NCBI GenBank assembly: GCA_948678575.1
Contig: CAPPGO010000008.1
Span: 1-64,000, forward strand
Source: an uncultured Clostridia bacterium
GTDB taxonomy: Bacteria > Bacillota > Clostridia > TANB77 > CAG-508
Length of the DNA stretch: 64,000 bases
Reading direction: 5' to 3'
Shown: positions 26,890 to 34,929 of the stretch, piece by piece
How the letters are laid out: every line of letters begins with the position of its first letter
How positions within the stretch are numbered: position 1 is the first letter of the stretch
Position numbers and translations under genes: made by a program
The notes under the pieces: model-generated
Seen by the model: the letters and a program-made list of their open reading frames with translations, nothing else
Databases searched by the model: none
Told to the model about the DNA's origin: nothing

Positions 26890-27090
26890 TTAGCTTAAAT
26901 TCTTCTTTTTTTCCTGATATGCAAATTTTGTATTAGCTAGATTTGCAGGATTTGCCTTATTTGTATAATTATCTTCTATTTCATAAATTTTTTTGTCTAC
27001 TTCCATAGCTGCTAACAATTCATAATTAATATTATCTAGATAATTAGTTTGAATTTTAGTTTTTACTTGTTTTTCATTATTTTCATTCAT
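26890..27090 (-). CDS. 66-codon frame, possible N-terminal part of Avd
   Basis: An Asn/Lys-rich frame (start MNENNEKQVKTK) with an AGAAGA-type ribosome site. It ends at KFAYQEKKKNLS, where the codons GAA AAA AAG form the heptamer A AAA AAG, a classical -1 slippery site. A -1 shift there continues as KEEFKLIPKYQNYMEYM into the Avd frame. It may therefore be an Avd extension made by frameshifting, or a separate small protein. No family recognised. Confidence 0.45.
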   Translation of the reverse strand: MNENNEKQVKTKIQTNYLDNINYELLAAMEVDKKIYEIEDNYTNKANPANLANTKFAYQEKKKNLS

Positions 27091-27206
27091 ATTCTTCTGT
27101 ATTTAAAAATATAGCACTTCGTTTTTTCCAAGACGTGTGCTATTTCCTTTGCTTATTTATTAAATTTATAATATTCTCATTCTTTATGTTTTGTCCATAA
27201 TTTAAG

Positions 27207-27238
27207 TAAGTTGGGGGGTGAACCCCCAACCGACTTTA
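27207..27238 (-). other. GC-rich hairpin downstream of the variable repeat
   Basis: GTTGGGGG, a 5-nt loop and CCCCCAAC form a perfect 8-bp stem, extended by a second imperfect AAGT/ACTT part, in an otherwise AT-rich region. It lies about 60 bp past the VR. Several DGRs need a hairpin or cruciform just downstream of the VR for efficient retrohoming. It could also end the target transcript, but no T run follows. Confidence 0.55.
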
Positions 27239-27286
27239 AATATTAATTATGTTAAAATTATGATATATCGCTGTCAGTTCCCAGTG

Positions 27287-28678
27287 CTATTTTACATAAA
27301 GCACGGCGCGGAACCCAACAGCCCAATACGTATCGCTGGCAGTGTTGTCGCCATAGCGATAGGTCGCCAAACCGTTCCAACCGTTGTCGTGAGTACTACC
27401 ACCACGAACCACGCGGTGCGTAGCGTCACGGGTGATAGTCTCTGTGGTCCATTCCCATACATTTCCTGCTACATCATATATATTTTTTTGTGCTGTTGTT
27501 CCACCATTTTCATTTTCAAATGATCCTGTTGCAAAAACAACTCTTTCTGTTGTATCTTTTGCTGATAACATATCTCTATTATCTTTTGTAACCGCAGTAT
27601 TATACCAATTACTTAATCCATTTTTTGCTGGTGCTGCTGCATTTTGATATCCTGAATGCCACATTGCACCATCTGCATAAGCTTTTGATTTTACATTTAT
27701 ATAGTTACCCCATGTTGTACAATCTGAATCACATTTATCCCATCCTATAAATTTACACATTGTATCCCATTGTGTACCTGTTATTAATCCTGATTGTACT
27801 CCATTTGTTTTCCAAGCATTTGCTATTTCTAATGATTTTGTTTGTGAAATATCTCTTGCTGGTTCTAATCCTTTTTGTGATTTTACTGTTCCCCAGTTTG
27901 CATCTGTTTGTTTAGCATCTCTTGTTGCATTATCTATTCCTATTTCATATCTACTTACATAGAAACCACCTGCTGCATTTACTGCTGCTCTTTCAGTAGC
28001 TTCACTTGTAACTAATGCATTTGTTCCATAATCATCTCCTGCTACATCTAATGCTACTACATCTCTTCCATGATCTGCAACATTTTGTGCACTCATATGA
28101 TAGTTTCTTGAACCTGATTTTTTTGCATAAGCGCTATCAGATACTACTGGTATCCATACAAACTCATCGTTTGTGCTTTTATCTTTAATTACATATCCAG
28201 TTCCCCAAGTACCTGTTACATATTCATAAGTAGCACTATCACCTTTTAATATTGCTTGTTCTTCTGGATGTGTTGCTTTATATATTTGACTTGTCTTATT
28301 TAATGTTGATTCTGCAAACTCTCCAAGTTCCCCATTTGCTGGTAAACTTGCTTCATAGATTTTTGATGTAGTATTATCTATTGCATACATTTTTCCACCT
28401 GCGCATACTACTGCTCCACTTTGAATTTCTGCATATCTTCCTTCATATGCAACTCCATCTGTTATATAATCCATTTGCCAATCTACAAATGCCATTTGCG
28501 CTTCTTCCACTACTGTTGCTTGCTTGTGTGTGTCTACTGCTTGTGTTGCTCTTTTTAAAATGCCGTTTTCACCAGCTATTAAGCTGATACTTACACCTGC
28601 TAGAATTAGCATTACAATAATTGTAATAACTAGTGCTATAAGTGTGATTCCGTTTGTTTTTTTCATTTGTCCTTTCAT
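27287..28678 (-). CDS. Pilin-like DGR target protein with variable C-terminal (FGE/C-lectin) domain
   Basis: A 463-aa protein. The N-terminus MKKTNGITLIALVITIIVML is a prepilin-type (class III) signal with cleavage expected after Gly. A helix and β-rich spacer follow, then a formylglycine-generating-enzyme/C-type-lectin-like domain (FVWIPVV; GGFYVSRYEIG; YDVAGNVWEWT) ending in VVRGGSTHDNG and GFRAVLYVK. The last 115 bp are the variable repeat. It is probably exported and displayed on the surface or a pilus-like filament, with a diversified ligand-binding face. The start at 28678 has a GGGAG site. Confidence 0.9.
   Translation of the reverse strand: MKGQMKKTNGITLIALVITIIVMLILAGVSISLIAGENGILKRATQAVDTHKQATVVEEAQMAFVDWQMDYITDGVAYEGRYAEIQSGAVVCAGGKMYAIDNTTSKIYEASLPANGELGEFAESTLNKTSQIYKATHPEEQAILKGDSATYEYVTGTWGTGYVIKDKSTNDEFVWIPVVSDSAYAKKSGSRNYHMSAQNVADHGRDVVALDVAGDDYGTNALVTSEATERAAVNAAGGFYVSRYEIGIDNATRDAKQTDANWGTVKSQKGLEPARDISQTKSLEIANAWKTNGVQSGLITGTQWDTMCKFIGWDKCDSDCTTWGNYINVKSKAYADGAMWHSGYQNAAAPAKNGLSNWYNTAVTKDNRDMLSAKDTTERVVFATGSFENENGGTTAQKNIYDVAGNVWEWTTETITRDATHRVVRGGSTHDNGWNGLATYRYGDNTASDTYWAVGFRAVLYVK
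27300..27414 (-). repeat. Variable repeat (VR) of the DGR target gene
   Basis: The 3' end of the target gene. Compared with TR2, Asn codons became His, Asp, Tyr or Ala codons. For example, the template STNNNGWND reads STHDNGWNG here. All 11 changes are at template adenines (8 codon-1 positions, the rest codon-2). The last 17 bp on the coding strand, GGGTTCCGCGCCGTGCT, are unchanged and GC-rich, like the initiation-of-mutagenic-homing (IMH) element. Confidence 0.95.
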
Positions 28679-28739
28679 AACTTTTCTCCCTTCGTTTAAT
28701 TAGCATATTCATATGCCATAATAAGATAATAATGTGACA

Positions 28740-28930
28740 TGGACTTTTTCCAAACAAAAAAAGCCCATATCTACAAAAACAAAAGTACATAGGATAGTGT
28801 ACTCCTAGATGCGAGGGAAACCACTCGCTGAGTGTAAATACGGAACTATATATAGCAATAATTATACAATTATTACTCGTTCATAATATATTCAATTGTT
28901 AGACTGCTATTTCTAGCTTTTACCGTATTT
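28740..28930 (-). promoter_or_regulatory. Unidentified structured leader upstream of the target gene
   Basis: On the minus strand AAATACGG (28923-28930) and CCGTATTT (28836-28843) can close a domain containing a GCTA-GAAA-TAGC tetraloop hairpin and an AT-rich stem. Hairpins CACTC/GAGTG, TAGGA/TCCTA or AGTACA/TGTACT and a T-rich tract follow before the target gene. This looks like a riboswitch or regulatory RNA. It does not match the SAM, T-box, c-di-GMP-I or cobalamin consensus as I know them. The gap 28679-29214 holds nothing else coding. Confidence 0.45.
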
Positions 28931-28943
28931 TGTGTACATAATA

Positions 28944-29142
28944 ATTTTCGTTAAAATGTAATATTAACGAATGTATGCTTTGACTTGAAGCCTTACAACA
29001 GAGAGTATTTGAACAGTTACAACAAAAAACAAACATAAGGGAAAAGCAGTCAAAAAAATTATCATATAAATCTTGACTTCTTAGAAATTTATGTGTATTA
29101 TTAATTTGTAATTATTCGTTAATATTACATTTTAACGAAAAT
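28944..29142. repeat. 29-bp perfect inverted repeats flanking a 199-bp segment
   Basis: 28944-28972 and 29114-29142 are perfect inverted copies of a 29-bp sequence containing CGTTAAAATG and ATATTAACG. The right arm is the palindrome part of the repeat that also occurs at the left edge of the window. The middle has no gene. It could be a small mobile repeat or paired operator sites. Confidence 0.6.
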
Positions 29143-29143
29143 G
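29057..29143 (+). repeat. Copy 2 of the promoter-plus-palindrome repeat
   Basis: About 80-85% identical by eye to positions 1-87. TTGACT and TATTAT are 17 nt apart on the plus strand, followed by an imperfect CGTTAA...TTAACG palindrome. It points toward the end of the cysteine desulfurase gene, with no plus-strand gene after it. Confidence 0.5.
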
Positions 29144-29177
29144 TTACCAAAATTTAACTTAAAAGTTTAATATTCAA

Positions 29178-29213
29178 AAAAAGATTGAAATAATAAATTC
29201 CAATCTTTTTTAT
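29178..29213 (-). terminator. Terminator after the cysteine desulfurase gene
   Basis: AAAAAAGATTG and CAATCTTTTTT form the stem around an AT-rich loop, ending in a T run, immediately past the stop codon. Confidence 0.75.
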
Positions 29214-29214
29214 C

Positions 29215-30423
29215 TTATTTATGACAACCAGAACAATTGCCACCACATTGTTCTGCAAATCTACATACATTTTTTTCTTCTTTTTCTATTTTTCTTAATT
29301 CTTCTATAATTTCTACCAAAGTATTAATAGTATAATCAATTTCTTCTTTTGTATTATATTTTCCAATTGAAAATCTAACTGTACCTTTTGCTATATCATA
29401 AGGAACTTGCATCGCAAGTAATACATGTGATGGTTCTAACGAACCAGATATACAAACATTACCATTTGAAACACAAATATCCTTCATATCCAAATTCAAA
29501 ATTACATCTTCTGCTTCTACATCATAAAATGAAAAATTTACATTTCCAGGTAGTCTTCTTTTTAAATCACCATTAATATAAACATTTTTTATTCTTTTTT
29601 GTACTTCACTAAAAAAGTAATCTCTAAGTTCTATCGTTTTTTGAATTTGCTTTTCAAAATCCTCATAGACAAGTTCTATTGCCTTTCCTAGTCCTACTAT
29701 TGCTGGTACATTTTCTGTTCCCGCTCTTTTATTTCTTTCTTGATGACCTCCGACTTGAAATTTCTTAAATTTCAAACCTTTTCTAACATATAGAGCTCCA
29801 ATTCCTTTTGGACCATAAAATTTATGCGCTGATATTGATAAACTATCAATCATTTCTCTTTTTACATCTATTTTTACATTTCCAATTGCATACGAACTAT
29901 CTGTATGAAAAAATATTCCATTTTCTCTTGCTATTGCTCCAATATTAGCTATTTGCTCAATAACTCCAGTTTCGTTATTAGCATACATTATTGTTATCAA
30001 TATGGTCTTATCAGTAATAGAATCTTCCAATTTTTCTAAATTTATAAAACCTTTTTCATCAACATCTAAGTATGTAACCTCAAAGCCTTCTTTTTCAAGT
30101 TGTTCACAAGTTTCAAGCACAACTGGTGATTCTGTTTTTGATGTTATTATATGATTTCCTCTTCTTCTATAACTATATGCTAATCCTCTAATTGCTGTAA
30201 TATTGCTTTCTGTGCCACCAGAGGTAAAATAAATTTCAGAAGGATCTGCATTAATTGCTTTGGCAACCTTAATTCTTGCATCTTCTATTGCTTTTCTAGC
30301 ATTTTGCCCTAAACTATATACACTTAAAGCATTACCATATTCTTCGGTAAAATATGGCATCATTTCTTTTAAAACATTCTCATCTAATTTTGTAGTAGCG
30401 GAATTATCTAAATATACTCTCAT
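29215..30423 (-). CDS. Cysteine desulfurase (NifS/IscS-like)
   Basis: A 402-aa PLP enzyme that removes sulfur from cysteine for Fe-S cluster or thio-nucleoside synthesis. The start MRVYLDNSATTKLDENVL is typical. The PLP lysine lies in SISAHKFYGPKGIG near residue 202 and the active Cys in CISGSLEPSH near 325. The C-terminus carries an extra Cys motif (CRFAEQCGGNCSGCHK). No IscU or thiI neighbour is present, so the acceptor is unknown. Confidence 0.92.
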   Translation of the reverse strand: MRVYLDNSATTKLDENVLKEMMPYFTEEYGNALSVYSLGQNARKAIEDARIKVAKAINADPSEIYFTSGGTESNITAIRGLAYSYRRRGNHIITSKTESPVVLETCEQLEKEGFEVTYLDVDEKGFINLEKLEDSITDKTILITIMYANNETGVIEQIANIGAIARENGIFFHTDSSYAIGNVKIDVKREMIDSLSISAHKFYGPKGIGALYVRKGLKFKKFQVGGHQERNKRAGTENVPAIVGLGKAIELVYEDFEKQIQKTIELRDYFFSEVQKRIKNVYINGDLKRRLPGNVNFSFYDVEAEDVILNLDMKDICVSNGNVCISGSLEPSHVLLAMQVPYDIAKGTVRFSIGKYNTKEEIDYTINTLVEIIEELRKIEKEEKNVCRFAEQCGGNCSGCHK

Positions 30424-30438
30424 TCTTTAACCTCCAAT

Positions 30439-31467
30439 TTATTTATAGAAATCCTTATATATTAAACTAACATCAACCTGTCTTGCAACAACTCGTCCAA
30501 CTCCTGTTTCTGTAAACTGCCAACCTATCATTTTGCTCATTAGTTCTTCATTTTGTGTAGGTTCTTGTTCTTCTAATTCTGAATACCAATATGTTGGTAT
30601 TTTTGTTGTATTTTCAATATAATATGCAAGCCAAAATTTTGCTGGTATTGTTCCTAAAAACTCGTTTGCTGTATTTGCATTACTATAAATAATTGTTTTC
30701 ATGCCTTTGACTTCCATTTTTTGAACTAATTCACCAACTAAAATTGCTCTTTCTTCCCAAATATCGTCTGCTCGTCCTTTTTCATCATGCTTTTCAACAT
30801 CTATTGCAATTGGTAAAATATTATTTTTGTAATTATGTTCTTTTAAGAAATCTTCCACAAACTTAATTTCTTCATCAATTTCTTCGCTATTTAAAGCTTC
30901 ATCTAGAAAATATATTCCAAAAGGAATACTTAGAAATTCACATTCATCTGCCCAAGTTTTAAATTCTGGATCTGTATAGAAATTTCCCTTTGCTCCATAT
31001 CCTCTACCACCAGCTCTAATATATACATAAGTTATATTATTATTTATTAAAAAAGCACCCATCTCTCCACCAGTATCAAAATTTTTTCCTTTATTAAATT
31101 TTGATAAATCCACCATTAAAACTTTTTCATCTTCACTGGCTTTATAATATCCTAATGAAGATTTTAACATATAACCTATTTTATTATCTATAACAACCTT
31201 AGACCATTCAACATTAGTTTCTTCATCAATAAAATCTTCCAAAACATACACATTAGTACCTATTGGCAATTCCTTATGAATTTTCACATTCAACAATTTT
31301 GCTTTTTTGTAAAAATCTGCATTTTCTATAATTGTTACTGAATGTTTTGCATTTGAAACATCAATCGTTCTATTACAATATTTCACTATACCAAATATTA
31401 TTACTCCAATAATCAATAATATAGCTACAACTATTCCTACAATCATAATTACTTTTTTATTTTGCAT
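30439..31467 (-). CDS. Membrane-anchored GH25 muramidase with SH3-like domain
   Basis: A 342-aa wall hydrolase. I choose the ATG at 31467 because GGAG lies six bases ahead; the ATG four codons upstream overlaps that site. A transmembrane helix (about residues 6-26) is followed by an SH3-like segment (residues 45-105). The GH25 domain shows VDLSKFNKG, IAIDVEKH (catalytic Asp/Glu) and GWQFTETG...VDVS. It should cleave the MurNAc-GlcNAc bond. It lies 16 nt ahead of the desulfurase gene. Confidence 0.87.
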   Translation of the reverse strand: MQNKKVIMIVGIVVAILLIIGVIIFGIVKYCNRTIDVSNAKHSVTIIENADFYKKAKLLNVKIHKELPIGTNVYVLEDFIDEETNVEWSKVVIDNKIGYMLKSSLGYYKASEDEKVLMVDLSKFNKGKNFDTGGEMGAFLINNNITYVYIRAGGRGYGAKGNFYTDPEFKTWADECEFLSIPFGIYFLDEALNSEEIDEEIKFVEDFLKEHNYKNNILPIAIDVEKHDEKGRADDIWEERAILVGELVQKMEVKGMKTIIYSNANTANEFLGTIPAKFWLAYYIENTTKIPTYWYSELEEQEPTQNEELMSKMIGWQFTETGVGRVVARQVDVSLIYKDFYK

Positions 31468-31514
31468 ATTTTTCTCCATTCATTTGTATTTCATTTTTTA
31501 TAATAGCATAAAAA

Positions 31515-31544
31515 GTAAAAAAAAGAAAGTATCAACTTTCTTTT
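31515..31544. terminator. Terminator after the histidine kinase gene
   Basis: AAAAGAAAGT and ACTTTCTTTT form a near-palindromic stem flanked by A and T runs, at the stop of the kinase gene. Confidence 0.75.
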
Positions 31545-32896
31545 TAATATATTTCTAATTGTTGTCTAAACAATTTATCTGCTGTTGTATATAAATTCAA
31601 ATCTTCGTTTGTCATCAAAATATTTCTTATATTCCAAAGTCCCAAACCATGTTCTTTTTTAGAACAATTTTCTTTTGATGTGTAACCTTTTTCAAAAATT
31701 TTATCTATATCTACTGTTTTATTTTTATAACTATTTTCTACTATTACTAAACTTCTTTTTGGAGAATCATTACCAATAAATCTAACATTTATTATTTTTT
31801 CTTCTGTTTCTTTGGCAGCTTCAATTGCATTATCCAAAAGTATTCCTAAAATTCTGCATATTTCATAATTATTTTCTCTATTCTCATCAATTTTAGATAA
31901 TACTTCTATATTCATAATTAAGTTTTGCTCTTTTGCCAAATAATATTTATTAGTAACAATACTATAAATTGCTGAATTATTTATAACTTTTGGATCTAAA
32001 ATTCCCATTTTATTTACAGTAGCACAATCTTGTAAAATAGCTTTACTCATTTTTCTAATACCATTAATGTTTTCGGTTTCTACATAACCATCTAATGCTA
32101 AAACAAAATTTGAAAAATCATGTTTAAATCCTCTAATGCTATCATACATAAGTGATAATGTTTTATTATACGCTTCTAATGAATCAATTTTTAATTTTTG
32201 CATTTCTAACTTATCCACTTTTAAAATGTTTTCAATACAAACATATACATATAAGCTAACATTTAATAGAAAAGTTAGATATTCAACAATTCCATTTGTA
32301 TATAGTAATTCAAGTTGAGTAACAATTATAATTGCTAAACCTAATAAAGAAATAATATATATGCTATTTTTATTTCTTTTCCTCAAATGATTACTAAGTG
32401 GTATATATAAGTTTTTCTTTTTCAAAACAAAAACAAATATTAATCTTGATAATATAACACTAGCTTTCAAAATAAGTATATATGTAAAATTATAATTTTC
32501 TTCTAGATAGCTTAATCTTAAATCAATGCTTAATATTTTAGCAAAAACAGTTTCCAAAGTTACTACAACTATTGAATTTAATGTTTCTCCTAAAATAGCT
32601 TTTTCATTAGATTGTTTTAATACAAATTTTATAATACAAAAAGCAATTGGTAACTCTACAAATTTACAATATGGTGATGGAATTATAAGGTATGTTAAGA
32701 ATTTTGAAACACCTAAAAGTATTACTAGTGATATTTTTTGAGTTTTTTTCACCTTCAATTTAAAAGCTTGAATATAAAACACAATATCAACAAATGCAGA
32801 TAATACAGCATATAAAAGTTCAATACATACTATTTTAGGCAAAATTTGAATAAAAAAAGAAAAGCCCTTCTTTTCTAAAAAAGATATTACTAACAT
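31544..32896 (-). CDS. AgrC-like sensor histidine kinase
   Basis: A 450-aa membrane kinase of the quorum-sensing type. Six or seven hydrophobic helices fill residues 10-225. The phospho-acceptor His is in FKHDFSNFV near residue 260. The ATP domain has an N box in GILLDNAIEAAKE and a G box in EHGLGLWNIRNI. AgrC/ComD-type kinases sense peptides. No response regulator or peptide gene is adjacent, so it is an orphan here. The last residues after the G box are few, as is usual for this family. Confidence 0.85.
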   Translation of the reverse strand: MLVISFLEKKGFSFFIQILPKIVCIELLYAVLSAFVDIVFYIQAFKLKVKKTQKISLVILLGVSKFLTYLIIPSPYCKFVELPIAFCIIKFVLKQSNEKAILGETLNSIVVVTLETVFAKILSIDLRLSYLEENYNFTYILILKASVILSRLIFVFVLKKKNLYIPLSNHLRKRNKNSIYIISLLGLAIIIVTQLELLYTNGIVEYLTFLLNVSLYVYVCIENILKVDKLEMQKLKIDSLEAYNKTLSLMYDSIRGFKHDFSNFVLALDGYVETENINGIRKMSKAILQDCATVNKMGILDPKVINNSAIYSIVTNKYYLAKEQNLIMNIEVLSKIDENRENNYEICRILGILLDNAIEAAKETEEKIINVRFIGNDSPKRSLVIVENSYKNKTVDIDKIFEKGYTSKENCSKKEHGLGLWNIRNILMTNEDLNLYTTADKLFRQQLEIY

Positions 32897-33065
32897 ATGA
32901 ATTGATCCCTTTCTTCATAAGTACCTTAATATTTTAAATTATTTTATTGGTAAAATCAATGAAAAATGTACTTAATCGTTCGACAAATTTTTATATGTTT
33001 TTTATCATTTTTTATCTTGCACTATTATATCGCACTTCTTTTAGGCTTTTCATCATTTCATAAAT

Positions 33066-33509
33066 TTATTCAAAAAATTGTGTATCATTAAAAATTTCTA
33101 ATGGGTAAATTTTTCCATCTTCAAAATCTTTTAAATATTGCATATTTACATCGTAAGCTCTCAATTCTTCTCTTGTCATATTTTTTATTTGTTCAACATC
33201 TATCCATTGAACATCTAAAATTTCTTCTGGATCAATTTTTATATTTTCTTCTATAATTTCTGCTGTAAATCTCACCATTAGTCTTTCAATATCTCCACCA
33301 TTCGCAGAATATATTGGCAAAACTCCTGTAAGTTTAACTTTGCAACCAGTTTCTTCTAAAACTTCCCTTATTGCTGCTGTTGTTATCGTTTCACCTTCAT
33401 CAACATGTCCTGCTGGATAATTCCATTGACCATAACACTTTTTCTGTGCTTCTTTTACCATTAAAACTTTATTATCTCTTACTATTACACAACCTGCTAT
33501 AATAATCAT
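33066..33509 (-). CDS. NUDIX hydrolase
   Basis: A 147-aa hydrolase of nucleoside-diphosphate-linked compounds. The NUDIX box is GHVDEGETITTAAIREVLEETG, with all Glu residues and the Arg in place (written here as the family pattern G-x5-E-x7-RE-x2-EE-x-G). Its substrate could be an oxidised nucleotide (MutT-like) or another diphosphate. It lies 9 nt after a HAD phosphatase-like gene. Confidence 0.88.
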   Translation of the reverse strand: MIIIAGCVIVRDNKVLMVKEAQKKCYGQWNYPAGHVDEGETITTAAIREVLEETGCKVKLTGVLPIYSANGGDIERLMVRFTAEIIEENIKIDPEEILDVQWIDVEQIKNMTREELRAYDVNMQYLKDFEDGKIYPLEIFNDTQFFE

Positions 33510-33518
33510 TTTACTCTC

Positions 33519-34124
33519 CTAAATTTCAATATTTAATTTTCTTAATTCTTCTTCTAATTGATTTGCATTTTCAAAAACAATTCCTGTAATTCCTGTTTTC
33601 TTTGCATTAATTATATTATCTATACTATCATCTATAAAGATCGTTTCTTCTGAATTTATATTAGCATCTTCTAGTATGTACTCAAAAATTCCTTCATCAA
33701 CTTTTAGTTTTCCATATTCATACGAAAAATATTTCTTATCAAATACACTTAATTCAGCATTATTTTTTAAGATATAATCTACCCATTCTACAATATGATC
33801 TGATAATAAAATAATATTATACTTATTTTTTAGCTTTTTAATAATTTCCATTGTACCTTGAACTGGAACATTCATATTTTCTCTAATGTATTCTTTTAAT
33901 TCATCTCTACTAATTTTCCAATCCATACCATTCATTAAATCATCTAAATATTCATCTTCTGTATATTTACCTCTCATTGCTTCTAAAAACATATTTATAG
34001 TTTCTTTTTTTCTATTTAAAAATTCTTCTGCTTTTATATTTGTATGCTTAGCTACTACAAATTCTATGTTATGATATCCTGAAATTATTACTTCTGATAA
34101 ATCAAATATTATATTTTTAATCAT
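33519..34124 (-). CDS. HAD-superfamily hydrolase with altered motif I
   Basis: A 201-aa HAD-like protein. Motif I is FDLSEVIIS: the nucleophile Asp is present, but the acid/base position two residues on is Ser, where phosphatases usually have Asp. Motif II (ILLSDH), a Lys in the third region and the motif IV acids IFIDDSIDN are intact. Related YihX-type proteins have DLG or DLS at motif I, so some activity is possible. It is the middle gene of a HAD-HAD-NUDIX cluster. Confidence 0.8.
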   Translation of the reverse strand: MIKNIIFDLSEVIISGYHNIEFVVAKHTNIKAEEFLNRKKETINMFLEAMRGKYTEDEYLDDLMNGMDWKISRDELKEYIRENMNVPVQGTMEIIKKLKNKYNIILLSDHIVEWVDYILKNNAELSVFDKKYFSYEYGKLKVDEGIFEYILEDANINSEETIFIDDSIDNIINAKKTGITGIVFENANQLEEELRKLNIEI

Positions 34125-34139
34125 TTTATTACTCCTAAT

Positions 34140-34850
34140 CTATTTTATTTTTTTCAAAACTTCTTCAAAATCTTTAAACTGATATTGTGATAGTTCATTT
34201 ATCTTATCTCTATTGCTATCTGAATATTTATCATATATAACTGCAACTTCAATTCCTGCTGAATTAGCAGCTTCGACACCTACAATTGTATCCTCAAAAA
34301 TTAAACATTCTTCTGGTTTTACTTTTAACATTTCCATTATTTTATTATGTATTTCTGGATTTGGCTTTAATTCCTTTACAGAACCTTTTGATAATATTAT
34401 TGAAAATATGTCCTCAAAATTCGCTTCTTCAATAATATTTTTATTCTCATGTTTATAAACTTCTATTGTATGGTCATTTGTAGTTGTTGCTAATGCCAAA
34501 ATAAAACCTTGTGCTTTTAAGTATTTTAATAATTCTCCTGCACCATCTTTATATTTAATAACATTTTTTAAATAATCTTGGGCAATTTCATATCTTTTCT
34601 TTTTTATTTCTTCTTTTGACATTTTAGAATTGTATTTTTCCTTCAAAACTCCACAATATTCTAAATATGCATCCTCTGATTTGCTAAACTTTTTTAATAT
34701 AGCATCTCTTTCTTCTGATATTTTTACTATATCATCTTCTTTTCCACCTATTATTTCAATAAGTTTTTTATCTATTTCACTCCAAATACCAATTGAATCT
34801 ATTAATGTTCCATCTAAATCAAATATTATAACTTTTTTATTTTCTAACAT
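34140..34850 (-). CDS. HAD-superfamily phosphatase (β-phosphoglucomutase-like)
   Basis: A 236-aa HAD IA enzyme with a complete catalytic set: FDLDGTLIDS (motif I), ATTTND (motif II), a conserved Lys before PNPEIH, and CLIFEDTIVGVEAA (motif III/IV). A helical cap lies at residues 15-85. The substrate may be a sugar phosphate. It is cotranscribed with the next HAD and NUDIX genes, 15 nt apart. Confidence 0.87.
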   Translation of the reverse strand: MLENKKVIIFDLDGTLIDSIGIWSEIDKKLIEIIGGKEDDIVKISEERDAILKKFSKSEDAYLEYCGVLKEKYNSKMSKEEIKKKRYEIAQDYLKNVIKYKDGAGELLKYLKAQGFILALATTTNDHTIEVYKHENKNIIEEANFEDIFSIILSKGSVKELKPNPEIHNKIMEMLKVKPEECLIFEDTIVGVEAANSAGIEVAVIYDKYSDSNRDKINELSQYQFKDFEEVLKKIK

Positions 34851-34894
34851 TTAAAAATTCTCCTTTTTCCGATAATATTATCATATAAAGTCGA

Positions 34895-34925
34895 AAAAAG
34901 AAAGTATTTTATACTTTCTTTTTTG
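34895..34925. terminator. Terminator after dxr
   Basis: AAAAAAGAAAGTAT and ATACTTTCTTTTTT form a long near-perfect stem, directly before the dxr stop on the plus strand. Confidence 0.8.
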
Positions 34926-34929
34926 GTTA

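Noticed and set aside
28569..28790. A 73-codon frame over the start of the DGR target gene
   Set aside because: It covers the leader and the pilin signal in another frame; the residues after KRREK are frame-shifted pilin codons.
28900..28930. GCTA-GAAA-TAGC, similar to the hairpin of Cas9 guide scaffolds
   Set aside because: It is only a short GNRA-capped hairpin; no cas9, tracrRNA anti-repeat or array is present. More likely part of the structured leader.
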